Below, one piece after another: positions 1 to 12,500 of a DNA stretch of 64,000 nucleotides (its first letter is position 1; the number at the start of each line of letters is the position of its first letter). Source of the DNA: Elysia chlorotica (taxonomy: Eukaryota > Mollusca > Gastropoda > Plakobranchidae). The stretch lies in contig RQTK01000088.1 of the NCBI GenBank assembly GCA_003991915.1, forward strand, positions 591,340-655,339, written 5' to 3'. The notes beneath the pieces are model-generated. The model was not told the DNA's origin. It worked only from the letters and a program-made list of their open reading frames with translations, and did no database searches. Both the position numbers and the translations under genes were made by a program.

Positions 1-1939
1 CTTTATATATGTTTGTCTATTGCCATATGCTGTAAAGTTTAATTGATAATAAACCGTACGATAACATATCTATTGCGAAAGGAGAGAAGATAGTATTCTT
101 AAAAAAAAGTTTTTGATCTTGACTGCTGTTTTTCTTCTTCATTTCTTCATATTTCAAAGCAAAACTTTCTTGTTTAATCATTTCCAGACACTACAAAATG
201 GTTTTGCTGGAGGAAACAATTGAATGGCTTGTCCAGATGAACCCAGGGCTTGAAGGACTTATATCAAAATCATGAACTTTTACCAATATACAGCAAGAGT
301 AAAACGGCCATATGATGGCTCATATGATGCAAAGTCAAGATTTCCTGACAGGTTATCGTGTGCACAGATAATAAAGTCTTTTATTGCCTGCAGTATTTGT
401 GCCCCTTATTTTGATTGAAGATAGGGAATCTGTGAAAGAGCAGGAAGTGTGAAAAAAAACAATTTTACTTGATTATCTAAAGCCATATTTATTATGTATA
501 TCTGTATAACTATTTGAGCTTATTGGGATGTTGTTCATAACTGGCTAAGATATCTCAAACATAATATTTTATTTTATGTTTGGACTATTTTCACTCGTCT
601 TCCACCCCATCCCCGCACCCAACGTTTTGATGTCCTGCAAATGACTAGGTGCTAGGTGATAACTGAAACTGCCAGTTTCACTGAATGAAATGCACACGAA
701 AATTATCTGCATCTTGTGGATGTCTTTCCAAAAATTGTACACACACACACATCAAAATGTACGTTCATATGCTTTTATTAATATTCCCCACAACTTTTAG
801 GCATGCGAAAAAAAGTATCTGTTTGACTTTCAGAAGCCAAACCTAGAACATTGTTATATATTTATGGGACTTCTTTAGTTTGTGGTTAGTGCAATTTCAT
901 AGAGATGAGACTAATCATGGCTTGCTTATGTTTTTATATGATTTATATCAATGGCACTATTTTAACGAATTGGGATATTGTTCATTTACAGGCTTCAGTT
1001 TCAGTCATTGCTTTAAAACAGAAAATTTGGTTGATCACTTTTTTACTTTCTCATATAATATATAACATGTATATATGCTCTCGGTTACCCTGGTTTTAAC
1101 CACTCCTAGGTTCCAATAAGGAATCCTGTACAGGGAGATATATATTTGTGAGAAATAATTATAAAAACATACGTACAGGAACTCATATTTGAGAAACTGT
1201 TGCAGTAAGATTATGTGCCACTAAGGTGGCAATAAATTGAGGAACATTTAGATGGAACTCTGGGTCAAAGTACTTGGTTAAATGGGGAAAATTTATTGAG
1301 AGATGTGATTTGTTAAAAAAGTGATTTTCATATGCTGTTTCTCTCAGCCTGCATGATGCAAAAAAAAAAAAAAATCCCATTAAGGGATTGGCTGACAAGC
1401 ATTTTCAAGTTCAATGCTGATGTCATTGTGATAATGTACTAAGTGATACCATAGAAAAGGAGGCTCTTCAGTGAACCACTCATTGTCAAGACAAAGATTT
1501 TAAAATGTACCAGACTCATAGTTGTTTAGTTAATTGATACCGTAGGCATTATTGTAACTGTAAGTTTGTTATAAGCTTTCACAAGGTTTGTTTGTACTTG
1601 ATGTTAATGAAAATTTTATGAATAACCTTTGTGAGAATTGCAGCAATAAACAATGTAAATCAAAGAATCTTCCCTCCGATCTCACTTTGTTGTGCATTTT
1701 GGGGAAAATACATTGTGGAAACCTTATTCGAATTTCTAGGAACTGGATCAAAACTTTGAATTATGAGGATTGAAATTACAGAACCTGAACCACATAAATG
1801 TTGAAAAAAATGAACAACCTTTACTTTCTTTGAAAAATTGTATTATGGTAGTTTCTTTTTGTTTCCTTTATATATATATATATACATAGCAAACTTCTTC
1901 CAACCCCATTTTTTCTAAATGCATGTCTTGACAGATAGT
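1..1939. other. Intergenic AT-rich DNA, no gene recognised
   Basis: No stretch on either strand shows family motifs or paired splice sites. The open frames here are short, unrelated to known families and AT-driven. A short (CA)n run lies near 741-751 and a (TA)n run near 1870-1883. Confidence 0.5.
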
Positions 1940-2430
1940 ACTTTTATAATGCCTATTAGTTGGTGGTGCCACCTTCAAATTAAGAAAAAAAAAAACCCAG
2001 AAAGAATTGGAATTATGAGTTAAAATTCTAATAGAGCCAAAGAGAAAAAAACAACAACCTATACTCTTGCAAAATTCAGTTTATGAGAAATTTGAATTAT
2101 CAAACTTCATTTTGTGAAGTTTCCACACAGACATGAGCATATCCAATTTTTACTACATATGTGGTCCCCACCTAACATATATTGGACTTTTATAATGCCT
2201 ATTAGTTGGTGGTGCCACCTTCAAATTAAGAAAAAAAAACCCCAGAAAGAATTGGAATTATGAGTTAAAATTCTAACAGAGCCAAAGAGAAAAAAAAACA
2301 ACCTATACTCTTGCAAAATTCGGTTTATGAGAAATTTGAATTATCAAACTTCATTTTGTGAAGTTTCCACACAGACATGAGCATATCCAATTTTTACTAC
2401 ATAGGTGGTCCCCAACTAACATATATTGGT
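1940..2430. repeat. Tandem duplication, two copies of a 246-bp unit
   Basis: Copy 1 (about 1940-2185) and copy 2 (about 2186-2430) align over their whole length with few mismatches and one or two poly-A length changes. Both contain the landmarks TGGTGGTGCCACCTTC and GTGAAGTTTCCACACAGAC. High identity suggests a recent duplication. No coding capacity is recognised. Confidence 0.9.
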
Positions 2431-2779
2431 CTTGAAAGTACTCACTGGAATGAAAATGAGAGGAAATTTGCTAACGCCACACACTCCTTGGTTCCATTTT
2501 TTTTAACAATTGTCAATAAGGAAAGTGAATTTTTGAAATTTAGGAAGTATTCATTCACAAGCTTACATTGGGAAGGCCCAAATTGATTTCTGTATTTTAT
2601 TGTCATATTTTTTTCCTTTTTAAAACATGGATGCCCTTGATTTAATAAACCTTGTATAAGTCAATAAGGAGGCAAAATAGAATAAAGCCTTTGAGTTAAA
2701 ATTACATAATACTTTTGATGATTTTATCAAACAGCACTCATCTTTTCCCCACCACACTTATCAATTTTTTAAAATATAT

Positions 2780-3030
2780 CACCGGCTATCTACAAAATTT
2801 TCCAATTTTTTTTTCATTTGCCAAATGGATGCGTGGATCAGATCATAATCCACCTTCCCACAAAATATTGTTTATTGTCAACTGATATCCTAGAATGAAT
2901 TGGCACCTTGAAGAATAATAGCGTTGTTGTCATTCACAAACCGGCTGTCTAAAAAATTTTCGAATTTATTTATTTTCTAAATGGATGCGTGGGATCATAT
3001 TTGTTCCATCTTCCCACAAAATATCAGAAG
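2780..3030. repeat. Diverged direct repeat, about 90 bp, two copies
   Basis: Two segments (about 2780-2870 and 2938-3025) share the order ACCGGCT-TCTA, AAATTTTC, AAATGGATGCGTGG and CTTCCCACAAAATAT. They are more diverged than the duplication just upstream, so they are older copies of an unidentified repeat. Confidence 0.65.
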
Positions 3031-3596
3031 TATAAATAATTTAGAAATACAACATTTATGTTAAAAATGAAAATTCGTAAACTGTACGCCTGCATCGATT
3101 TAAAAAGTGTCATGCACAAGCTGCCCTTTGTACACAGCTGGCGTATGGCGCATCTTCTTGTCTATTTCGGTGTAAAAATTGTGCCTACCGACCGAACACC
3201 TGCACGCTCCTTAGCCTCTCCACTTTATAAATAGATCTACCGTGGTTATTTTATGATTGTGGATTAATTAACTGAGGTATTATCTCCACCACAGCGGTGT
3301 GCATGTTACTTTTCTCTCTCAGTGTATTAAAATAATTTTTAGTATTACTATTAGACCCGAAACAGAAAGATGTTTTCATCACTCCTGTTACCATTAAATT
3401 TGTAGCATTATAATTAATATACCGCAAGAATTCTGATCGTACCCCCACCCAAGGCAAAAGAAAAAGAATGTTCAATGTGGCCTAATAATGTTGCATTGAC
3501 ATGGGAAGGCGCTTTGATAAAATAATGCCGATATCATTTTGAGTGTTGAATTACGAGCCTTTTAAGTAGGTAAAAATTTACACTTCTGATATTTAA

Positions 3597-3622
3597 GAAA
3601 ATTCCAAGCTGAATTTTTAATT
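3597..3622 (+). repeat. 5' target-site duplication of LINE insertion
   Basis: This 26-bp sequence beginning GAAAATTCCAAGC is repeated exactly at 5299-5324, on the other side of the LINE fragment. Long perfect direct repeats are typical of target-primed reverse transcription. Confidence 0.9.
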
Positions 3623-5298
3623 ATGGTGCAGTGAAGAACACCTCACCACTGCAAACTACCGACTTCGACAAGCGCTAAAAGAAATAGAATCATGGGCTAA
3701 CTCATGGCTGGTAAAAATAAATGAAAGAAAGACCACCTTCACCATCTTCAGCCTCTCTAACCAAAAGCACAGAATCAGTCTTAAACTGAGTGACCAAGAG
3801 TTGTGTGAAGAAGATACACCAACATACTTGGGAGTCACCCTAGATCGTCGACTCACCTGGAGGAACCAACTGCTAAAGAACCAAGCCAGGGCAAAAATAA
3901 GACTCACTCTGATGAAGAAGTTGGCTGGCACACAATGGGGGGCTGACCTCAAAGTGCTGAGAAATTTGTATGTGGGGAGAATTCGCCCAGTCCTTGAGTA
4001 TGGAATGGCTGCAACCTCAACAGCTGCCAAATCACATACGGACAAGCTCTCCAGAGTACAGAATCAGGCCATGAGGATGATGACAGGAGCCATGAGAAGC
4101 ACCCCAATCTCTACTCTAGAGAGCGCCACAGGCCTTCAGTCCATTGAAGAAAGGCGGGACATCAAGCTACTGACACAGGCAGCAAAATTTAAGCGCCTAC
4201 AGGATTACCCTATGCATCAACGCATGAGCCAGCCCTTAAAGAGAAGACTCAAACGGTCAAGCTTCCTTGAGCAAAGCCAAGTCCTAGAAAAAAGACACCC
4301 AGAGCTGCTAGACCATGTACCAAAGCCCATCCAGCAAGTCAAAACTGTCCTCCCCTGGGAACGAAGCCGACTACCAACAATCTGTATGGAGGTCCCAGGG
4401 ATGATAAGCAAAGATTCACAATCGGACATTGAGCGAAAGGCCCTAACTCTCGAACACATCAACACCAAGTATCCAGAGAGTCAATGGACACACATATACA
4501 CTGATGGGTCAGCAGCCGAGGCAACATCTAATGGAGGATGTGGAGTGTACATAAGATACAATGATGGAGAGGCACGCTTTGCCAAAGCCGCCGGAAAGTA
4601 CTCCACAAACTTTAGGGCTGAGATGGAAGCTATCACAACAGCAGTCACAGAACTTAGAGCCAACCTAATGCGAGTCAAGCCCAAAGCTGTTATCTTTACA
4701 GATGCTCTATCTGTTCTGAGCAAGCTCCGCAACCCTCGCCAAAAAGACCTTGGTGCACTTGAAGCAGCCCTGACTAACTTGACTGCAGTGAAAGACCTGA
4801 CACTACAGTGGGTCCCAGCACACTGTGGGATTCATGGAAATGAAGAGGCAGATCACTTAGCAAAGGAGGCAGGCCAGCTGGAACAAAATGATAAGCAGGT
4901 GAGCTACAGTGAGGAGAAAGCTATCATCAAAAGCCTGCTCCGCAGAAAATGGAAGCAACAACATCCAGACTTCAACAAAACTGACTCTTACCATCATCTC
5001 AGTAGACCTGATCAGGTCATTGTCCTTAGACTTAGAACAGGACATAACAGAATGAACTCGCATATGTACAAAAAGTTTAAGATTGGTGAGTCAGAGATGT
5101 GCCCATGTGCAGAAGGGGAAATGAACACTGAACACCTATTGCAGCATTGTACGCTTCATAGCACTGCAAGAAAAGAAATATGGCCGGATGAAACGTCACT
5201 GAGGGAGAAGCTGCAAGGCGACCTTGGGGCTCTTCAGAGGACGGCCAGCTTTGTGCGGACGACCGGAATCTCCATATGATGTGAACGAAGAAGAAGAA
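3623..5298 (+). mobile_element. 5'-truncated non-LTR retrotransposon (RT end plus RNase H)
   Basis: The insertion carries one open frame running from its first bases to a stop at 5277-5279. It starts mid-domain, so it is 5'-truncated. The N-terminal part keeps the end of the reverse transcriptase (YLGVTLDRRLTW). An RNase H domain follows with its acidic residues in YTDGS, RAEMEA, FTDALS and GNEEADHLAKEAG. The C-terminus has a CPC-x10-H-x4-C motif like the zinc motif ending I- and Jockey-type ORF2 proteins. The 3' end is a short (GAA)n tail. The frame is intact, so the copy is young, but it lacks endonuclease and most of the RT and cannot move by itself. Assignment to the I/Jockey group is by motif only. 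Confidence 0.93.
3801..5279 (+). CDS. LINE ORF2 fragment, RT C-terminus and RNase H
   Basis: This is the methionine-initiated part of the retrotransposon frame (492 residues). The methionine is internal: the same frame is open back to about 3621 and continues RT-like sequence (EEHLTTANYRLRQAL, WANSWLVKINE), so this is not a true start. RNase H occupies roughly residues 230-365, with the first catalytic Asp near residue 235. In an intact element RT makes the cDNA and RNase H digests the RNA strand. This copy has no promoter of its own and is probably not expressed as a functional protein. Confidence 0.9.
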   Translation: MCEEDTPTYLGVTLDRRLTWRNQLLKNQARAKIRLTLMKKLAGTQWGADLKVLRNLYVGRIRPVLEYGMAATSTAAKSHTDKLSRVQNQAMRMMTGAMRSTPISTLESATGLQSIEERRDIKLLTQAAKFKRLQDYPMHQRMSQPLKRRLKRSSFLEQSQVLEKRHPELLDHVPKPIQQVKTVLPWERSRLPTICMEVPGMISKDSQSDIERKALTLEHINTKYPESQWTHIYTDGSAAEATSNGGCGVYIRYNDGEARFAKAAGKYSTNFRAEMEAITTAVTELRANLMRVKPKAVIFTDALSVLSKLRNPRQKDLGALEAALTNLTAVKDLTLQWVPAHCGIHGNEEADHLAKEAGQLEQNDKQVSYSEEKAIIKSLLRRKWKQQHPDFNKTDSYHHLSRPDQVIVLRLRTGHNRMNSHMYKKFKIGESEMCPCAEGEMNTEHLLQHCTLHSTARKEIWPDETSLREKLQGDLGALQRTASFVRTTGISI

Positions 5299-5324
5299 GA
5301 AAATTCCAAGCTGAATTTTTAATT
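5299..5324 (+). repeat. 3' target-site duplication of LINE insertion
   Basis: Exact match to 3597-3622. Its left edge merges with the (GAA)n tail of the element, so the duplication could be 26 to 28 bp. Confidence 0.9.
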
Positions 5325-7751
5325 TCTTTTTTTTTTTTTATTTTACAATAAATAGAAAAGAAGATTAGTATAGAGGGAAACAAACTTTTCAAACAAGCAA
5401 GCACACAAAAGCAATTGATTTAACATTGCGACAAAGCGGCGAGACAGACTACATACAAGCGCAGGCTTACATATGTCATGCACATCTGCCAGCCATCTGC
5501 ACTGTGAATGTAATTCACTAACCGACTATATGCATTCTAGAATCAACCAATCCAATATTTTGGATAAAAACGACTGCAATATGTTTATTAGGCAGTATAA
5601 AACTTAATATACCGTAACATTTTACTGTAAAAACTAACTCTACTGCAGATAGCTGGTTTGTGAATGACAGCAGCGATATGATGTTCTGATCACAATATTT
5701 AAGAGTTTTCAAGTAATATAATGTCCAAGATGACATAGCATAATGCTTCAAAGATAGTGTCACGCTCACTGGTTCTTTTCTGTGTGGTGTGTTTTTGTGA
5801 GAGTTTCTTCATAACAGTATTTTCTTGATAAGATGAGGCAGTGGCTGGTAAGAAGAAACTTTATTTGATCACGGAGCGGATTACTTTTTTCTTAATAAAA
5901 ACTAATTGTAAAGTAAATTTATTACTAACAATAAAACTGTTGTACAAAAAATTAAAGGACAGTTTAAAGGTGAGTGATGATTATTCATTTATTTCATGCA
6001 TATTATTCATATATTAATTAAAAGCATTCATTGTTGATTATGCATGGATATAGTTAAATAATAATAAAAGAGGCATAATAAGTTTTGGCCTGCAAGAAAG
6101 ACAAATTATTCTAGTTACAGTTTTGAATTTTGATGAACATTGTTGATCTATACAGCATCAGCATCACCTATAAACTTTTTGTAAACTCTTAATCATAATA
6201 CAAGAAACATTGGAATGATTATGATCTTGCAAAATACAAATACATACAAATATAATATTACTAATCTTTCAAAAAATTAATCAATTCAATTAATTAATTA
6301 TTTAGGTAAATGAAGTTACATGTAACATTAATAGAATCCTCTCAAATTTGTAACCTTTGGTATTGAGAGGTAAAGCTGAGATACCTGTAGTTTATCACAA
6401 CTAAACAAGTTTTAACATCCTCATTATTTTGATTTATCTCATAATATACAAACTAAAGACAAACAGTTCCTTCATGAGCAATCAGTATTGGAAAACAGAA
6501 AATTGTATAAATAAAATTACAATCTTCATTGGAATTTCCTTCTTACACAATAAATGTTATCTCCATACATTATACATGTATTAACAATAACTTCAAAACA
6601 TTTAATATGAACTGTCAATGGTAGGAATAAATTTGAAAATGAAGCACAAAAAGAAAAGAAATAATAAAATTACATTAATCTTTTTTGAATAGAATTCGGG
6701 ACATACTTGCATACTGTAGTCTCCATTTTTAACAAGATCTCGAACAGTTGGAATAACAAGAGGTTTGAAAATCACTGTTTTTCAGGGCTGTTTTATTTTG
6801 GAAATAACGAGTCTAAATCAGATACCTCTTCTCTTAACGTGAAGTTTGAAATAGATTTGCTCTAAACCCATTCCCAACATAAAATAAAAAAAAAGAATTT
6901 GAAAAAGGTGCTAAATAGTAAACATCTCATTCTGGTTTCTCAAACCTGCACACATGTCCCAATTCAGTAGCTCTCCCCACACCTTTCTTTGCCGTCGCTG
7001 ATAAGTGACATTCACAGACAGGCACCTAATTCTTGCTCTATTATTAGTATTAATTATCAAAGTAAACAAAGCGCAATGCTAAACAATGGATCAGGCAAGC
7101 CCATCCCTAGCATTGTTTTATAATCGCTTATTTGCTTTCGATCTGGTTTTATCAAATTGAATAATACTGTATCCCCTTGCATCACCATCTCAGGAAGCTC
7201 ATAAACTTGCTATCCAGCTAAAAGTAAAACAGACAGAAACAAAAAAACAACACATGGTATGTGTAAAAAATAGATCTAGATCTAGCTAGAGTCTGTCACC
7301 TTGTGTCCAAATACTGCCATTGTTGTTTTAAAGACATGGGTGGGGAGGAGGACTTGGTAGGAACTGGTGAAATGATGAGGGCACAATTTCCCCTGTTCAA
7401 TAAAATCCTCTTTGAGTCTTATTTTGGGAACCCTTGCTATAACAAGAGATATTAAGAAAATCAAAAAATCTTGTTATTACTGAGTAATACTGTATATTTA
7501 TAATCATATAATCAATTTAACGCACTTAGCAAAATGAAGGAAACACTTTTGTTACAACATTAGACATGTTTGTGTTAAACAAACATTTACCTTTTCTGAA
7601 GCAAATAGCCTTTTTGATTACCTCATGGAAAAGTAAGAACATGTATTTAATTGTTTTCAAGATTGTAGAAAAGCATTAGATTCTATCTCATTTACTATAA
7701 AATTATTTTATGGACAGCCACATACTTCTCACTTTCCCCTTTTATTTATCA
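5325..7751. other. Intergenic AT-rich DNA, no gene recognised
   Basis: No coding exon is recognised on either strand. Segments around 6713-6790 and 7425-7494 resemble decayed inverted termini containing AACAAGA, which could be an old DNA transposon, but the match is weak. A TCTAGATC-rich motif lies at about 7272-7290. Confidence 0.4.
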
Positions 7752-7990
7752 TTAAACGCCAGCACTATATAGACTATATTGTGGACGGATCACAAACTGA
7801 CGTCTGACAATTTTATGTGCTGCCACACACAAGATAGAGTGGGGATACCATGACTCCTGTCTCAGCCGACCACATTAAACTGACATGGACCCAACCAGTA
7901 GGGGGCGAGATCGCAAGGGCTTGAACCAGGGATATCCTGCGGTGGAATTAGATGTCCTACCCCAGACCTGCAGCACTTCCCAGAGTCACT
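7752..7990 (-). repeat. SINE-like dispersed repeat, copy 1
   Basis: It shares blocks such as AATTTTATGTGCTGCCACAC and GGATACCATGACTCCTGTCTC with 20967-21140 (same orientation) and 62024-62160 (opposite orientation). On the minus strand a GGTTCAAGCCC box-B-like element precedes the shared body and an A-rich end follows, so a tRNA-derived SINE read on the minus strand fits best. Confidence 0.75.
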
Positions 7991-9239
7991 ATATAGGTGT
8001 ACATAAAAAATGACCGGCTATAAGCAATCAGTGTATAGAATGAAAGTTCATTTTATCAAAATCCTGAAATAACTGATTGTGAGGATAATAATTATATAAA
8101 AACAAATCAGTAAATGTAAAATTTAAAACAACCCAATTAAAAAACTAGTAAAATATAAATGTTCCGTTGTACAGCATCACTTAGGAACAAACTTAAAATA
8201 CCCTTAGGCAAATTGTAGACATGGGTGACAAATTCTTTTATTTGCAAATTGAATATTCATTAAATTAAGTATTGTATACAGTTACAGATTAAAGCTCATA
8301 TTCCAATACATGTAAAAAATTATTAAGGCTTTCAATTAAAACTCCATTAAAAAAAATTATGTTTTGCACACAAGTTGCTATCCAGTTCTTAATCATCTTA
8401 ATAGTACAAGGCAAAGAATTTGATATTTAATTGCCACTTTTTTGTCAGATTGCTTGAGTGTTTATCAAAACTCACAACAACATTGCCATATTGGAAAGAA
8501 TATGCAAAACAAATTTTTTTGGGGAGAGATTACGGACCCGTACTTAATAATTATTAATATTATGTCCACTTTAATACTTTACCACACTAACTATTGCTGT
8601 TGGTAAGGCACTTTCAGTTTCAGAAACAAAAAGAAAAAAGAAGGAATAAAATTGAAAAAAAAATATGGCACCACCGGTAACATTTTTTCAATTAAAAAAA
8701 ACATACAACATGTTTATATTTAATCATTAATGACAACTCACATTTTTTCATTTGAAATTCCACTAGCCTTGTAAATATTTAAATTTCTTTGAAATTCCAC
8801 TTGCCTTGTACACATTTAAATTTCATTTGACCAAAAACTATCTTTTTCTAATTATACTTATTGGGACGAGAAAGGTAATTTGGGCTAAATAATTATATCC
8901 AGTAGTAACATCTCGATGTACAAAATAATACTGCTTTTATTTAATTGTGATGTTAGTTTAGTTTATGACTTTTCAAATTGTCAATTATTTTTGAAAACAA
9001 AAAAAAAAAACGAATCCTTCGTAATACTGTTCAATCAAGTTTCCTGGCTTTTTTTTGGCATGAGTGTCACAAACCCTAATGAAATTAATTGAAATTTTAT
9101 TCAGAAAAAAAGGCATTGATGCGACAAACACAACATAAAATACTGAAACAATCAGACCCATTCAGATTTGTTAGAGATATATTCTGAGTTGTTACCCCTA
9201 ACACACATTTTGGCGTACTTAACTTAAATGAAAGCCTCA
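7991..9239. other. Intergenic AT-rich DNA downstream of the ubiquitin-like gene
   Basis: No exons are seen. A roughly 40-bp tandem repeat lies at about 8749-8828, with TTTGAAATTCCACT and GCCTTGTA in both units. The rest is low-complexity A/T runs. Confidence 0.4.
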
Positions 9240-9245
9240 TTTATT
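9240..9245 (-). terminator. Candidate polyadenylation signal of the ubiquitin-like gene
   Basis: The minus strand reads AATAAA about 136 nt past the stop codon at 9381-9383, a normal position for a 3' UTR signal. No transcript evidence is available. Confidence 0.45.
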
Positions 9246-9380
9246 TCCATTGCTTTGGCACAATTTAAGAAATGTTTAGAATTGCGCTTTGCATCATCCA
9301 ATACCAGTAACAATAAAAAGCATTACTTGTGCAATGTCATGTGTACCTTTGCTTTGGGGCACTCAAATTACAGCTTATGT

Positions 9381-9548
9381 TTACTTTTTGCTGCTATCAT
9401 ACACTATTAGATTTGTTTCATCAACTATGCCTAGTTCATGAAAGGTGCATTCATCAGGCAGTTCCTCTTTGCCATTTTCTAGATATGCTCGAATTTGGTT
9501 TGTGGGAATATTAAATTTCTTCTCTATATCCCTTTTGACTTCCTTGAT
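9381..9548 (-). CDS. Ubiquitin-like gene, last coding exon
   Basis: It follows a good acceptor (CTCTCCTCAG) and encodes 55 residues plus TAA. The helix-hairpin-loop-strand order and the spacing from IKEVK to NLIVYD match ubiquitin residues of about 23-70 (IENVK to LHLVL). The exon is read in phase 0. Confidence 0.8.
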   Translation of the reverse strand: MKEVKRDIEKKFNIPTNQIRAYLENGKEELPDECTFHELGIVDETNLIVYDSSKK

Positions 9549-12500
9549 CTGAGGAGAGCAACAAAGAGTTGGTTTGTTATAAAAAATATTCCGAAAAAAA
9601 TTTAATCTTAAGCTAATGACAAGGAATAATGTTTAATAATTATATTTTTTGTACTGCTTGCAGAATCAAAAGAGAGAGAAAGATAAGAGCACCTTTAACT
9701 GGTTAAAATCTTACCCCGTTACATTTTTCCCACCTTTAACTAAAGATCAATTAAAATTATCACTCTTGTGATGAAATATATAATGATGCCTCTCTCAAAT
9801 ATAAAAAAAAATTAAATTAATATCCTTTATTTTCCTGTTACAATTTAACCTTTTCAATACCGGTACATAAATTGTATCTCTCAGACCTTGAGAACCTAAA
9901 AAACTAACCAAAGATCTAAAGAATATAACATTATGTAGAGAATATATTCCTGCATAGCTTTCCCCCAAGAATGCAGATATATCTTCCTGTTGTAAAGAGA
10001 CTAATACTTTAACCTTGACCTGAGGAGAGCAACAAAGAGTTGGTTTGTTAAAAAAAATATTCGGAAAAAAATTTAATCTTAAGCTTATGACAAGGAATAA
10101 TGTTTAATAATTATATTTTTTTGTACTTGCTTCAAAAAGAGAGAGAGAGAGAGAGAAAGATAAGAGCACCTTAATAAGCATGTGTTTGTGTGTGTGTGTG
10201 TGTGTGTGGGGGGGGGGTTGTAATAAGCTTAAAACGATGCTTAAAGTTAATATGATAATTTCAGGGTGGCAAACATTTAGAAGAAAGAATGAAATTAAGA
10301 CAAAAAATCAATTAAACCCTTCAATCTCACACAATCATCCTTAATTTTTTTTGCTTAATCCATTTTAGACTTTAAAAGAACTAAAATCTTGCATAAAAAA
10401 AGAGGAAATTAAAAAAAACAACAACATGCAGATTTGTTAGAAGTTTCCATATATCCAGGAGCATATTACTGAGTACACAAACAGATAAGTATGATCCATA
10501 CTCTCATAACATCACTATCCTTGCAATTCAAAGTGAGGTTAGAAAAAAAAAATGTTACATGTAATTTATAAAAGTAATAATACATTAATTATATATATGT
10601 ATACACTACATGCATTTTCAACCCTTTTATAAAGCCAGTGGAGCCTCTCAATGCATTTATTGAAAAAGAGAATGTCTGAAATCAGGCCTAAGGACTTTTG
10701 CTGAAAAAGTATAACCATAAGTATCTTCTCCCTGAAGACTGAATCTATATAAATTATATAAATAGTGATAATTATAATTGTCTTATTTAGAGGTTCAGTA
10801 AATAATCTTTCAGGAAGTGATGAATCTTGAGGGAGGATAGCTTATTGCATAGGCTGGGAAAAAAAGAAAGCTAAAGAAATCATAAGTCTTGGCAAGAAGA
10901 GTGACAGCTGTTTAGAAGTTGTAGGTTTTAACTCCATCCATGCCGTTAGAAAATTCCTGTCTTCTGTCTGTTGCCAGCTAGATGTAGGTTTGTCATTGTG
11001 GTTACTTCTTATTATCTATAAAAATCTTATCTTATCTTATATATATAAAGAATTCATGTGCAATTTGACACATTGCTACAAAAAAAAAGCTTCAATTTAT
11101 AGCTTGATGAAGACTTTCGTTACTTTTCCCCAAAAATGAAAAATGGAACAATTCTAATGATTGAATGTAACAATGTTGCATTCTGAAAAGAGTCATGTTC
11201 AAAGGTTTACATGACTGATTGTACCTATTACACATGAATGAAGATAAGATAAGATAAGATAAACTTTCATTCATCCACAAGGCAAATTTTAGTTGGATAT
11301 ACCAGCAACAACAAGAAAATTGACATTGACATGAAAACATGGATGAAGTGTAAGCATCGCTAACTAACACATTATATCTCCCTCTTCCTCTCTTTAGAAT
11401 TAGAAACTGCTTCCTTGTTTATCCAATAGTACAGATTTTTAAATAAGTTAAAAGCCATTTATAATTTTATTTAAATTATTAATTCTTATTACTGTTACTT
11501 TGTCGAGTCATATAGTCTGTGCACTCTTACATTTTGCTTGGTTCGTATTTTATGTAACTATTATATATGTGAAAAATTTTTTTACACAACACACATACCG
11601 TTGACTATTTTCGGCATTCCATCATCATCACTTTCATCAGACTCTTGAGGCCTCTGCTTTGCTGAAATTTCTATTTTGATATGAAAAAAGTTATAAAAAT
11701 TAGATCTATGGGAAAATCATACTCACATTGTCTAGCCCATGAACATCATGATAAATGTGTTGATAAGAAGAGGTAATCTAAAAGCAGAAATCCATCAAAT
11801 TAACATTTATAAAAAAAATATAAATATACATATATATAAAACTGCCTCTAAATACACAGATGGATTTAGTATAAAAATTACAACTACCTTACAAAAGTCT
11901 TCATCTAAGAACTTACTACTTAACATCTAACTCAGTTTAAGTACCTGCTATATCTGAGAAAAATAATTTACATGTTTAAGTACCTGCACTTGACATTACA
12001 AATCTGCTTAAATACCCACTTTTAAAGAAAAAGTTTGAAAACATTTTTTCATGCGTGCCATAGGTTGTTTGCACGGTGCAACACAATAAGTGACTCTGAT
12101 GGGAGAGGAAGAGTTGGGGTGGTTGGGGGGAAAAGAGTGGCAACCAAGATACCAAGATACATACCTGTAAGTTATGGTGAAAGATCAAAGAAATAATTTC
12201 TTTTGTCATCACTTCTTAGAGTCAATCCAAGATTTTTCAGGAACCATAGAAGAAGTAAAATCCAACAAAGTTTACCATTTTTTGACCACTGATCACTTCA
12301 TTGACGGATCATTGGCTCATATACAGTAGTCCCAATTTTAACGACATCGCACATCTAGTTATTACCGAGTTTTACTGTACTTGTTTTCATATTAGAACCA
12401 TATTTCTTGTCTTCCACAAATTGGGTTTTTAAGTGGAAAACTTTATATATGAAACCTTTTTTTTGTGTCTAATTTTTCAAGGTATTAAAACAAAATTTAA

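Noticed and set aside
2377-2586. 69-residue frame at the end of the tandem duplication
   Set aside because: No recognisable motif, no splice or promoter context and AT-rich codons; likely chance.
3656-4045. Minus-strand 129-residue frame over the LINE
   Set aside because: Shadow of the LINE coding frame; no family resemblance on this strand.
9696-9745. Minus-strand mini-exon reading VKGGKNVT with a good GTAAGA donor
   Set aside because: Looks like a ubiquitin hairpin, but its exit phase (2) cannot join the last exon (phase 0). Without transcript support it is not listed.
11092-11370. 92-residue minus-strand frame
   Set aside because: Lies in repeat-derived sequence with a GATAA tail; no splice support or family match.
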